Assembly (NCBI GenBank): GCA_900316355.1
Contig: ONCQ01000014.1
Span: forward strand, 1-56,944
DNA from: an uncultured Prevotellaceae bacterium
GTDB taxonomy: Bacteria > Bacteroidota > Bacteroidia > Bacteroidales > Bacteroidaceae
DNA length: 56,944 nucleotides
Direction: 5' to 3'
A model generated the notes under the pieces. It saw only the letters and a program-made list of their open reading frames with translations, did not search any database and was not told where the DNA came from. Each line of letters opens with the position of its first letter. The stretch's first letter is position 1. The translations under genes and the position numbers were made by a program. Shown piece by piece: positions 41,401-49,119 of the stretch.

Positions 41401-44400
41401 CTGTTAATTACAAAAAAGAGGGTGATGAAGAGTGGACTAACCTGATTGCTGAAGGCAACATTGGTAACACCTGGAATTTGCTTCGCGCTACTCTTCCTAC
41501 TGCTGGAAAGTACCAGTTGCAGTTCATCGGCAACTACGCACGTATCAGAAAGATCTATGGTCTTACAGAGCCCAGCGAGCCTGTGATGGTGGTCTATGAC
41601 AATGAGGTCTTAGCCGCTAACTCTTACGACTTTGGCAATGTTTCTAATGAAGCAGATGCCACATGGACGCTGACTGTTAAGAATGAGGGTAAGGCTGCTT
41701 TGACAGGTCTCGCTGCAGCACTGAGTGGCACAAATGCTAGCCACTACAGCGTACAGGTTTCTGCAACTGAACTGGCTGCCAATGCTACTGCTACCATCAC
41801 CATCAAGCAGTTGAAGGACAACCTCGGTGCACATAGTGCAACGTTGACCATCTCTGCCAATGACCTCGATAGCAAGGAGATTGCTCTAAGCGGTATGACC
41901 TACGACCATACTAGGATGTTCATTGATTTTGAAGATGGAAATCTGCCAGCAGGATGGACGAAAGGTGCTAACTGGAGCGTCGGTACACAGGCTGGTGGAA
42001 ATCATGCTCTGAGCACATATTCGTCAACGGCTACGACCGTATTGACAAGTCCGTTGACTGTTGAGTCTGATGAAATCTTGTTGTTTGACGCTACTCGCTA
42101 CTATTCAAGCTATGTTCCCACTCTTAAGGTTCGCTATACTATTGATGCTGGCAACACTTGGAGTGATTATGTAGATTATTCATCACAGATTACTAATAGC
42201 TACTCTGGCACAGACTATCTTACATTATCTCTGACAGATGTTCCCGCAGGAACAGTTATGGTTGAGTTTACTGGAGCTTATGTCCGTCTGGATAACATCA
42301 TTGGCTTCGCTCCCACAACAGCACCTGTACTTTCTCTCACCGAGAGTGCTGTGGCTGTAGCAAGTGGCAGCACGAAGGAGTTTGGCAACCTGACGGAGGC
42401 CGGCACCGCTACTTACACGCTGAGCAACACGGGTACTGCTAATCTCGTTTCCACCGTTGCCACAACAGGCATAGCTACCGCAGCTATCTCCGGCGAAGGC
42501 GAGGGCGTGACCATCTCAGAGAATACAGTAACGCTGGAGCCGGGCAAGAGCGCTACCATCACGCTGACTCTGCCATTCGTGGCTCCTTACGGCGACAAGG
42601 CTGGTGCCATGACCATCAGCTCTGAGGGCTGGGTTGGTGACATGGTTGTCAACTACACAGCAACAACTATCGACCCGACAGCGCTCTATGTTGACTTCAA
42701 TGACAACACGAAGCCTGCTGGTTGGTATCAGCAGACAAGCGGCTGGACGATTAGTGCTGGCAGAGCACATGTCTATACAGGCGTAGCTAAGGCATTGGTG
42801 ACAGAGCAGTATGCTGCAGAGGATGGCAAGAATGTCCTTCGCTTCGATGCCAAGAAACAGAGCAATTATGCAGACGGTGAGCTGAAGGTTTACACATCTA
42901 CCGACCGCAACACATGGATGCTGGCCAAGACCGTGACTTTGACCGAGGAGGATCAGGCTGTCGCTCTCGATGCGCTTGAAGATGGCAACTATTATGTGAA
43001 GTTCGAGAGCTTGAATGCTTCTATCGACAACCTCACAGGTCTGAAGAGGATTCTGCCCGCTCCCGAGCATGACCTCTTCGTGACGACTGCCACCTTCCCC
43101 ACAACGACTCTTGTTCCTGGGACTGTCGCTGGTGTGAATGTTACGGCTACCGTCGCCAGCTTGCGCGCTAACGAGACCGGCGTTTATGCTAAGCTGTTCT
43201 TCGATGAAGATGTAATAGGTACCGCAGAGCCTAAGACCATCAATCTTTCGTCTGAGGCTACCTTCACCATCACTTGCAATGTTCCTGCTACCGAGAAGAC
43301 TTACGATGCCAAGGTTGTGGTGTACTACAGCAATGACGAAGTTGCCTTCGAGACCGCTACCACCGATGTGGAGGTAGCTCACACGCGTACATTAAATATT
43401 GCTTCCTTCACACGCACCGATGGCGATGGCGCTCTGGATGCTGACGGTAACAACCAGATTAGCCCGGCGTTCAGCGTAACCGTTGAGAACACTGGTTCTA
43501 CGGCAGGCACACCGACCGTGAAGATCTATCAGAATGGCAATGTTGTGGCTACCGCTACTGCTGCAGCAGCCGTTGCCGCTGGTGCAACATCTGAGCCTAT
43601 CGCCCTGACCGCTACGAACATGTCTGCCGGTGAAGGTGGTGAGCTCGCATTCACCGCTAAGGCATTCTGGGATGCTGAGGATCTGGAGGCTAAGGCTACG
43701 TCTGCTTCCGATGTCATCATTACTGTCAATGCTGCTGCTCCGATGTTTGCCCTCTATCAGGACGCTACGCCTGTCAACAATGGCGACGACGTGGACTTCG
43801 GCCTCGTGAAGGGTACTACGAAGACATTCAGCTACACCATCAAGAACGAAGGCAACGCTGACCTCGTTCTGAAGAGCATCGTGGCTCCCGCAGGCTTCAC
43901 AGCTACCGAGGTGACAGACGGGAACAAGACCATTGCTCCTGCCGGCACGCTCGACATCGACGTGACGCTCAATGCTGAGCAGGGTATAGTTGCAGGCAAT
44001 CTCGTCATCACTTACAGAGTTGACGAATCCACCGACAATACCTTCACGCTGGCTCTGAGCGGTCGCTCTGTTAGTGCGGCTACTTGGACAGAGGACTTCG
44101 AGGGTGGTGTGATTCCAGCAAACTGGAACAACAGCAACGCTTGGACCGTTGGTGAAATCGATGATAACCACTATGCGACCCTCACTGGTTGGGATCCCAA
44201 GAGCATCGTTACTCCGCGTCTGGCTGCCAAGGCTGGCGATATCCTGACCTTCGACGTACTCTCCGTGGGTAACAGCTTCAGTTTTGCTTACTCTACTGAC
44301 CAGGTGAACTGGAGTGATGAAATGTATATATATGGCGAGGGTCAGCAGACATTCGTTGCTTATGGCGATGGTAACTACTATCTACGCTTCACAACCCGCA

Positions 44401-45092
44401 ACGGACATCTTGACAACCTCGTCGGCTTCGAGCTGAATCCCTCGAACTACACCCTGTCGGATGCTTCTGCCGATGCTATCGTAGCTGGTTATTATGACAA
44501 TGTCACGCTGAACCGTTCCTTCGCTAACGCCAGCTGGAATAGCGTCTGCTTGCCGTTCGCTGTTGATAATGTCGAGGAGTTCTTTGGTGCTGGTGCCTTC
44601 GCTTATGCATTTACCGGTTATGATGCTGATGCTCTTAACTTCGAAACAGTGACCTCTCTCGTTGCCGGTCAGCCCTATGTGGTTTATGTCGCTACAGGCT
44701 TCGCTTCGAAGGAGCTGACGAATGTCGCTCTGGTTGCTGAGGCTGGTATGGCTGAGGATGACGAGGACAATGTCAAGTTCCGCGGCACCTTTGCTCCTAT
44801 TGTTGCCGGCGGCTTCACCGCTGATGGTCTGGCTTACGGTTTGACGCCTAAGGCAAGAATTGCCAAGCTGGGCGATGGCGCTTCTTCTAAGGGCTTCCGT
44901 GCTTACTTCGACATTCCTGCCGGTGCTCCCGTGAAGGCGCTCGTCTTCGATGGCGGCATCGCTACGGGCGTTCGCACCATCCGCATGACAGCTGATGAGG
45001 CTCACGACATCTTCGACCTCAGTGGTCGCAAACTGAGCGAGACGCGCAAGGGTGTGAATATCATCAACGGCAAGAAGGTATTGGTAAAGTAA
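38442..45092 (+). CDS. Giant modular T9SS-secreted protein (2216 residues)
   Basis: 2216 residues. Signal peptide (1-30, ending SPAWA), an N-terminal module (about 31-200), FN3 (about 203-293: PKNPTISDITTESATLSWTK), a cleaved-adhesin module (about 297-465), then alternating 'choice-of-anchor D' Ig-like domains and MAM/cleaved-adhesin-like modules. Module starts are recognisable as WSEDFSGNALPDGW, LYLDFSSDNIPATW, MFIDFEDGNLPAGW, LYVDFNDNTKPAGW and WTEDFEGGVIPANW; the Ig-like domains share F-G-x-V...T-x-T...N-x-G. A CARDB-like segment lies near residue 1640, and the C-terminal T9SS tail ends DLSGRKLSETRKGVNIINGKKVLVK. No enzyme motif is seen. A surface-spanning adhesin or scaffold is likely. 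Base composition shifts along the gene: AT-richer in the first 3.5 kb, GC-richer after about 42300. Confidence 0.88.
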   Translation: MKHFFSFRKAKLLLAALMLLVTGGVSPAWAQVTESFEEVTLVDADTWGQAGELSNGWICTNASGTKYSTGIGPSDEYKYWIATRANTGDKSLGSISSNSNSYYMVIPVLMSGDITFHMCTNSTSSYTYGYVKIHKVTDNGDGTYTINPSAFSTQTKSGSSSYTWAEKTVSLGDEETMIAICAYRAFIDDFTYTPYVETGTKKPKNPTISDITTESATLSWTKGDEADAAWQIVYSTVESFDKDAATPIDVNTTSYSFSGLESSTTYYAAVRTYAGAGDGEQSAWVTTSFKTLRAPITSFPWSEDFTGLTSGNIPDGWDNTDGTTTSASYKWTYYSSGNTASPCLRFNSYNNSNNNTNFLKTPTMSYAQNANMQLKFWYKNPKGGDFSVYISNDGGATYTEELASGLTNASSWTEKVIDLPTDEYYDNVVIVFKGTSNYGSGDAYIYLDDILVKENASYAMSISGEDVVSNAITFGEVKNTSTTKTFTISNDGANNLTGVSVVSSDAEVFTVSDTGFDIAAGETKDITVTFVKGVVGNYEETITVSQANVASPIVLAVTGSYATPTAAVMAVKVGEEAVGETVAFGSVGKAKTLSITVSNTGEADLVISSITSSNTTDFTVSPSTLTVQGGSSKTFDITFVYDAEVLDAEKTATITVTPSNDGLAPVAFTVTGTRIEQWSEDFSGNALPDGWENDNTSGWTFADGVAKGHYAYGSGYYLTTPSLKVEDPSDELTFDYAATANYVSVTIQKSKNGGAWETCSTATPIGTLNNGNAGTATITGLEAGNYKFRFKNDDYNLDNFQGFKRNMNDPKMGIYSDEECTVAVATSVTNDFGFATTDQTTTYYIKNDGTGTMTLSKGDNPEGFTATLDKTSVAAGEHATLTITMPAADNAGYHSGNIVVTATDLGTFTVAASGVVVDENKLYLDFSSDNIPATWTANNWSKNGAGYLEQTSYTKYGLETAWLNAEADEELVIEAQNTSTSSYYTFAVNYKKEGDEEWTNLIAEGNIGNTWNLLRATLPTAGKYQLQFIGNYARIRKIYGLTEPSEPVMVVYDNEVLAANSYDFGNVSNEADATWTLTVKNEGKAALTGLAAALSGTNASHYSVQVSATELAANATATITIKQLKDNLGAHSATLTISANDLDSKEIALSGMTYDHTRMFIDFEDGNLPAGWTKGANWSVGTQAGGNHALSTYSSTATTVLTSPLTVESDEILLFDATRYYSSYVPTLKVRYTIDAGNTWSDYVDYSSQITNSYSGTDYLTLSLTDVPAGTVMVEFTGAYVRLDNIIGFAPTTAPVLSLTESAVAVASGSTKEFGNLTEAGTATYTLSNTGTANLVSTVATTGIATAAISGEGEGVTISENTVTLEPGKSATITLTLPFVAPYGDKAGAMTISSEGWVGDMVVNYTATTIDPTALYVDFNDNTKPAGWYQQTSGWTISAGRAHVYTGVAKALVTEQYAAEDGKNVLRFDAKKQSNYADGELKVYTSTDRNTWMLAKTVTLTEEDQAVALDALEDGNYYVKFESLNASIDNLTGLKRILPAPEHDLFVTTATFPTTTLVPGTVAGVNVTATVASLRANETGVYAKLFFDEDVIGTAEPKTINLSSEATFTITCNVPATEKTYDAKVVVYYSNDEVAFETATTDVEVAHTRTLNIASFTRTDGDGALDADGNNQISPAFSVTVENTGSTAGTPTVKIYQNGNVVATATAAAAVAAGATSEPIALTATNMSAGEGGELAFTAKAFWDAEDLEAKATSASDVIITVNAAAPMFALYQDATPVNNGDDVDFGLVKGTTKTFSYTIKNEGNADLVLKSIVAPAGFTATEVTDGNKTIAPAGTLDIDVTLNAEQGIVAGNLVITYRVDESTDNTFTLALSGRSVSAATWTEDFEGGVIPANWNNSNAWTVGEIDDNHYATLTGWDPKSIVTPRLAAKAGDILTFDVLSVGNSFSFAYSTDQVNWSDEMYIYGEGQQTFVAYGDGNYYLRFTTRNGHLDNLVGFELNPSNYTLSDASADAIVAGYYDNVTLNRSFANASWNSVCLPFAVDNVEEFFGAGAFAYAFTGYDADALNFETVTSLVAGQPYVVYVATGFASKELTNVALVAEAGMAEDDEDNVKFRGTFAPIVAGGFTADGLAYGLTPKARIAKLGDGASSKGFRAYFDIPAGAPVKALVFDGGIATGVRTIRMTADEAHDIFDLSGRKLSETRKGVNIINGKKVLVK

Positions 45093-45111
45093 TAGATTCA
45101 TTCCACAGACA

Positions 45112-45159
45112 CTCTCCCTCATCCCCTCTCTCACAAAGAGTGGGGGGTGAGAAGGAGAG
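45112..45159. repeat. Solo C/G-rich imperfect hairpin
   Basis: CTCTCCCTCATCCCCTCTCT and an inverted G/A-rich partner around a CACAA loop. It is similar in base composition to single ends of the paired elements and may also attenuate read-through from the giant gene. Confidence 0.6.
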
Positions 45160-45183
45160 GAAACAAGAATAAGTATATTAGCA

Positions 45184-45360
45184 ATGAAAAAGAACTATAT
45201 TATACCTCAGACTGCTGTAAAGAATGTCGAGGCCCATCATATCTTGGCCGCCAGCAGGTTCCAGAGTCCGGGCGATTCGCAGTCAATCACCACGACAGAT
45301 GAAGAGTACAATGGTGAGGTTAGCACAAAGGGTAACTTCTTTGACTCTTCTATCTGGTAA
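45184..45360 (+). CDS. 58-residue small protein of the 'MKKNYIIPQ' type
   Basis: A 58-codon frame from ATG 45184 to TAA 45360: MKKNYIIPQTAVKNVEAHHI, a middle LAASRFQSPGD, an acidic-polar DEEYNGEVSTKG and the end FFDSSIW. There is no hydrophobic signal sequence. I recall similar very short genes with a Met-Lys-Lys-x-Tyr-Ile-x-Pro start in Bacteroidales, often uncharacterised; that memory is not verified here. It lies 91 bases after the giant T9SS gene on the same strand and before a strong terminator, so it is probably co-transcribed. Function unknown; a leader-peptide or small partner role is only a guess. Confidence 0.7.
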   Translation: MKKNYIIPQTAVKNVEAHHILAASRFQSPGDSQSITTTDEEYNGEVSTKGNFFDSSIW

Positions 45361-45414
45361 TCATCCTGGATCGTTAATACTTAATCGCACATAGCAACCA
45401 ACGTTGCATTATGA

Positions 45415-45450
45415 AACAGCCCGCTGCACAGAATGTTGCAGCGGGCTGTT
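45415..45450. terminator. Strong bidirectional terminator hairpin
   Basis: Perfect 14-base stem AACAGCCCGCTGCA / TGCAGCGGGCTGTT with an 8-base loop, placed between the convergent small-protein gene and the GSIII gene. T-rich bases follow on the plus strand (AGTATTTGTT). Confidence 0.88.
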
Positions 45451-45507
45451 AGTATTTGTTCGCGAGGCGATGTCGGGCAGCTCGCGAGTGTGGTTGGCGG
45501 AAGCGTT

Positions 45508-47697
45508 TTAGCGGATGAAGAGGATCTCGCGGTACTTGGGCAGAGGCCAGAGTTCGTCGTCCACGATGAGTTCCAGCTTATCGACATGATAACGTATGCT
45601 GTCGAGCAGCGGCGCTACGGTGTCGTGATAGGCAATGGCCTTCTCGCGCTCGCTCTCGATGCGGTTGGCCACGCGGCGGGCTTCGATGAGTTTGCTCACG
45701 TGGGCTGTGATGTAGCTGGCGTGCTCGGAGATCTGCTTGATGAGCGATACGTTGTCGCCGGAGAGGCTGGCGGCCTCATCGCTGGGGAAGATCTCATGGA
45801 CCTTGTGCACGTTGTCGATGAGCTGGCTCTGATAACGTGTGGCCACAGGGATGATGTGGTTGAGGCAGAGGTCGCCGAAGATGCGGGCCTCAATCTGTAT
45901 TTTTTTGGTGTAGGTCTCCCATTTGATTTCGTTGCGGGCTGCCAGCTCGGAGCGCGTGAAGACATGTGTCTTGGCAAACATCTCCACACTGGCCTCGTCC
46001 AGATAGCGGTCGATGACGAGGGGACATGAGGCCTCCACATCAAGGCCGCGGCGCGCAGCCTCTTGCTTCCATTCTTCGCTGTAGCCGTTACCGTCGAAGT
46101 GGATGGGCTTGCAGGTCTTGATGTCCTCGCGCACCACCTTCAGCACGGCCTTCAGCGGCTCCATGCCTTCAGCGATGAGGGCATCCACGCGAGCCTTGAA
46201 GTCGATGAGGGCTTCGGCCATGGCGGCATTGAGGGCTATCATGGCGCTGGCGCAGTTCGCCTCGGCACCCACAGCGCGGAACTCAAAGCGGTTACCGGTG
46301 AAGGCGAAGGGCGACGTGCGGTTGCGGTCGGTGTTGTCGATGAGAATCTCTGGAATCTGCGGCACGCCGAGGTTGAATTCCTGCTTGCTGGCAAAAGGTA
46401 TCTTGTCGTCGGTGGCCTGCTCCATGTGCTCCAGCACATCGGTGAGCTGCTTGCCCAGGAAGCTGGAGATGATAGCGGGTGGTGCCTCATTGGCGCCGAG
46501 GCGATGAGCGTTGTTGGCGCTGACGATGCTGGCCTTCAGCAGTCCGTTGTGGCGCCATACGGCCATGAGCGTCTCCACGATAAAGGTGATGAAGCGCAGG
46601 TTGTCCAGTGGCGTCTTGCCGGGGCTGTGGAGCAGGATGCCAGTGTCGGTGGAGAGGCTCCAGTTGTTATGCTTACCCGAACCATTGATGCCGGCGAAGG
46701 GCTTCTCATGGAGGAGGCAGCGGAAGCCGTGCTTGCGTGCCACACGCTTCATGAGCATCATCAGCAGCATGTTATGGTCTATGGCCAGGTTGGTTTCTTC
46801 GAAGATGGGTGCCAGTTCAAACTGGTTCGGTGCCGCCTCGTTGTGGCGCGTCTTGCAAGGGATGCCCAGCTCCAGCGCCTGTATCTCCAAGTCGCGCATG
46901 AACGCCACGACGCGCTCGGGGATGGAGCCGAAGTAGTGGTCGTCCATCTGCTGGTTCTTGGCAGACTGGTGCCCCATGAGCGTGCGACCCGTCATGAGCA
47001 GGTCGGGACGGGCGGCATAGAGGTCCTCGTCCACGAGGAAGTACTCCTGTTCCCATCCGAGGTTGGAGACCACCTTTTTTACATCAGGGTAGAAGTAGTG
47101 TGCCACATCCGTGGCGGCTTTGCCGACAGCGTGGATAGCCTTCTTCAGCGGTGCCTTGTAGTCGAGGGCCTCACCTGTGTAGGCGATGAACACGGTGGGA
47201 ATCATTAGCGTGTCGCCCAGTACGAAGACGGGGCTTGCAGGGTCCCATGCCGAGTAGCCGCGCGCCTCGAAGGTGGAGCGTATGCCGCCGCTGGGGAATG
47301 AGCTGGCATCAGGCTCCTGCTGAACGAGTTGCTTACCCGAGAATTCCTCGACCATGCCTCCGTTGCCGTCATGCTCCACGAAGCCGTCGTGCTTCTCGGC
47401 GGTACCTTCGGTGAGCGGCTGGAACCAGTGGGTGATATGCGTGGCGCCAAGGCTCATGGCCCATTCCTTCATGCCTTTAGCTACCGCATCGGCGGTGTGC
47501 ATGTCCAGCATGGTGCCGTTCTCCATGACATCCACCATCTTGGTGTAGATGTCAGCGGGCAGGTACTCCTGCATCTTGGCGCGTGTGAACACGTATTTGG
47601 CAAAGAACTCAGAGGGGCGCTCCTTGGGTGTCGCCACCTCCACGGGGCGCTTCTTGAACGCCTCGCCGACTACTTGGAATCGTAATGCTGAACTCAT
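45508..47697 (-). CDS. glnN: Glutamine synthetase type III
   Basis: 729 residues from ATG 47697 (MSSALRFQVVGEAFKKRP), the normal GSIII size and start; a longer upstream reading is not supported. Family motifs include THITHWFQPLTEGTAEKHDGF, GWEQEYFLVDEDL (metal-binding Glu), KTRHNEAAPNQFELAPIFEE, NGSGKHNNWS and NRTSPFAFTGNRFEFRAVG. It makes glutamine from glutamate, ammonia and ATP in the cytoplasm as a large dodecamer; GSIII is the typical enzyme of Bacteroidales. It follows mltG by 39 bases, possibly with its own promoter in the gap, where a 10-base palindrome ATTGTACAAT is seen. Confidence 0.97.
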   Translation of the reverse strand: MSSALRFQVVGEAFKKRPVEVATPKERPSEFFAKYVFTRAKMQEYLPADIYTKMVDVMENGTMLDMHTADAVAKGMKEWAMSLGATHITHWFQPLTEGTAEKHDGFVEHDGNGGMVEEFSGKQLVQQEPDASSFPSGGIRSTFEARGYSAWDPASPVFVLGDTLMIPTVFIAYTGEALDYKAPLKKAIHAVGKAATDVAHYFYPDVKKVVSNLGWEQEYFLVDEDLYAARPDLLMTGRTLMGHQSAKNQQMDDHYFGSIPERVVAFMRDLEIQALELGIPCKTRHNEAAPNQFELAPIFEETNLAIDHNMLLMMLMKRVARKHGFRCLLHEKPFAGINGSGKHNNWSLSTDTGILLHSPGKTPLDNLRFITFIVETLMAVWRHNGLLKASIVSANNAHRLGANEAPPAIISSFLGKQLTDVLEHMEQATDDKIPFASKQEFNLGVPQIPEILIDNTDRNRTSPFAFTGNRFEFRAVGAEANCASAMIALNAAMAEALIDFKARVDALIAEGMEPLKAVLKVVREDIKTCKPIHFDGNGYSEEWKQEAARRGLDVEASCPLVIDRYLDEASVEMFAKTHVFTRSELAARNEIKWETYTKKIQIEARIFGDLCLNHIIPVATRYQSQLIDNVHKVHEIFPSDEAASLSGDNVSLIKQISEHASYITAHVSKLIEARRVANRIESEREKAIAYHDTVAPLLDSIRYHVDKLELIVDDELWPLPKYREILFIR

Positions 47698-47736
47698 ATA
47701 TTGATTGAACGATTGTACAATTCTATAAACTATCAA

Positions 47737-48771
47737 CTACCTAATCCCCTTCGCATTCAGCGCGCGCTGATAGCGTCGTGCGTTCTGCTGGTGCTCGGCA
47801 AAGGTGGCGGCGAAGTTATGGGTGCCGCTGAAGTCCTCCTTGGCACACATATAGAGGAAGTTGTGTTGCTCCATGTGCAGCACCGCGTCGATGCCGGCGA
47901 TGGAGGGTATGCGGATGGGGCCTGGGGGCAGACCCTTGTTGGCGTATGTGTTGTAGGGACTCTCTGTGCGTAGGTGCTCGCCGCGGATGCGGCGCAGGGT
48001 GACGTCGCCGACGGCGAACTTCACGGTGGGGTCAGCCTGCAGGGGAATGCCCTTGCGCAGGCGGTTCATGTAGAGTCCCGCGATGCGCGCTTTCTCACCA
48101 TTGTTGGCCGTCTCCTCATCCACGATGCTGGCCAGCGTCAGCACCTCCTCGTGGGTGAAGCCCAGCGCCTCGGCAGCCTCGTGGCGATGCTGCTGTTGCC
48201 AGAAACGCTCGTTCTCGCGCTGCATGCGCTGCATGAACTTCGGCAGGGGGGTATCCCAATAGACCTCGTAGGTGTTGGGGATGAAGAGAGCGGGTAGGGT
48301 AGTGGTGGCGTAACCATAGGATGCCGCGAAAGCGGAGTCTGCGAACAGCGTGGCCACCTCGGCGGAGTCCAGCATCAGGTGATGGCTGAGGAAGCCCGCC
48401 AGGCGGTCCATTGTGCGCACAGAGGGGATGGTGAGCTTTACGGGCGACTGGTGGCCGCGTAGCAAGTTGCGATAGGTGGTGAGAAATGATTGCCCGGGCT
48501 CCACGGCATAGCGCCCAGTGCGCACTTCATAGGGGCGCACGGTGCCAATCATCTTCCAGTAAGTGGTGACATAACCTCCGCTGAGCGCTTTCAGCTGGCC
48601 GAGCACATCCTCGGGGGTGTCGGTGGGGCGGACATAGATATATTCCGTGTCGCCGCCCTCGCGCAGCGGAGCAGTGAGTCCACGCCAGAATCCGTATCCC
48701 AGAATCAGGGCTATCACCATCAAACCGCCTACGAACCATAGGACATAGAAAAGAAGCGAATGAGTCTTCAT
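47737..48771 (-). CDS. mltG: Endolytic transglycosylase MltG (YceG-like)
   Basis: 344 residues from ATG 48771 (MKTHSLLFYVLWFVGG starts a TM anchor, about 5-28). A LysM-like stretch (about 40-105) precedes the YceG/MltG catalytic domain. LTLASIVDEETANNGEKARIAGLYMNRL contains the catalytic Glu region (E219/E220), followed by LQADPTVKFAVGD, SPYNTYANKGLPPGPI and a C-terminal AHVE-like FAATFAEHQQ. The protein cuts nascent peptidoglycan strands at the inner membrane. The longer possible start overlaps the tRNA-Thr terminator and is rejected. Confidence 0.95.
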   Translation of the reverse strand: MKTHSLLFYVLWFVGGLMVIALILGYGFWRGLTAPLREGGDTEYIYVRPTDTPEDVLGQLKALSGGYVTTYWKMIGTVRPYEVRTGRYAVEPGQSFLTTYRNLLRGHQSPVKLTIPSVRTMDRLAGFLSHHLMLDSAEVATLFADSAFAASYGYATTTLPALFIPNTYEVYWDTPLPKFMQRMQRENERFWQQQHRHEAAEALGFTHEEVLTLASIVDEETANNGEKARIAGLYMNRLRKGIPLQADPTVKFAVGDVTLRRIRGEHLRTESPYNTYANKGLPPGPIRIPSIAGIDAVLHMEQHNFLYMCAKEDFSGTHNFAATFAEHQQNARRYQRALNAKGIR

Positions 48772-48795
48772 AGAGAGATGCGCATGCCTTCTGAA

Positions 48796-48834
48796 AACAA
48801 CAATCGCAGACACTTGTTCGCTAAGCATCTGCGA
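48796..48834 (-). terminator. Intrinsic terminator after tRNA-Thr
   Basis: On the minus strand TCGCAGA (48834-48828) and TCTGCGA (48810-48804) form a 7-base stem followed by TTGTTGTTTT. Confidence 0.78.
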
Positions 48835-48847
48835 GAGGTTTCATCGT

Positions 48848-48923
<76 letters not shown>

Positions 48924-48947
48924 AGGTCTGTCTTTCAAAACCGAGTG

Positions 48948-48955
48948 CAAAGGTA
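48948..48955 (-). promoter_or_regulatory. -7 box TACCTTTG for tRNA-Thr
   Basis: TACCTTTG on the minus strand, 24 bases before the tRNA 5' end. Confidence 0.65.
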
Positions 48956-49080
48956 GTGCTTTTTCACGAACTGACCAACAATATGCTGTATTTTTTCTTC
49001 GTGTGTGTCTTTTTTCTGTGTCTTTCGTGTTCATTTCTCTCTTTTTTCTCTTTTCTCTTTTCGTTTTTAATTCTTTTCTC

Positions 49081-49088
49081 TATCTTTG
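49081..49088 (+). promoter_or_regulatory. -7 box TATCTTTG for the esterase gene
   Basis: TATCTTTG lies 31 bases before the ATG at 49120. The -33 region is a T-rich run without a clean TTTG. Confidence 0.6.
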
Positions 49089-49119
49089 TACGCCAAAATC
49101 ATCAATACATCTCCCGATT

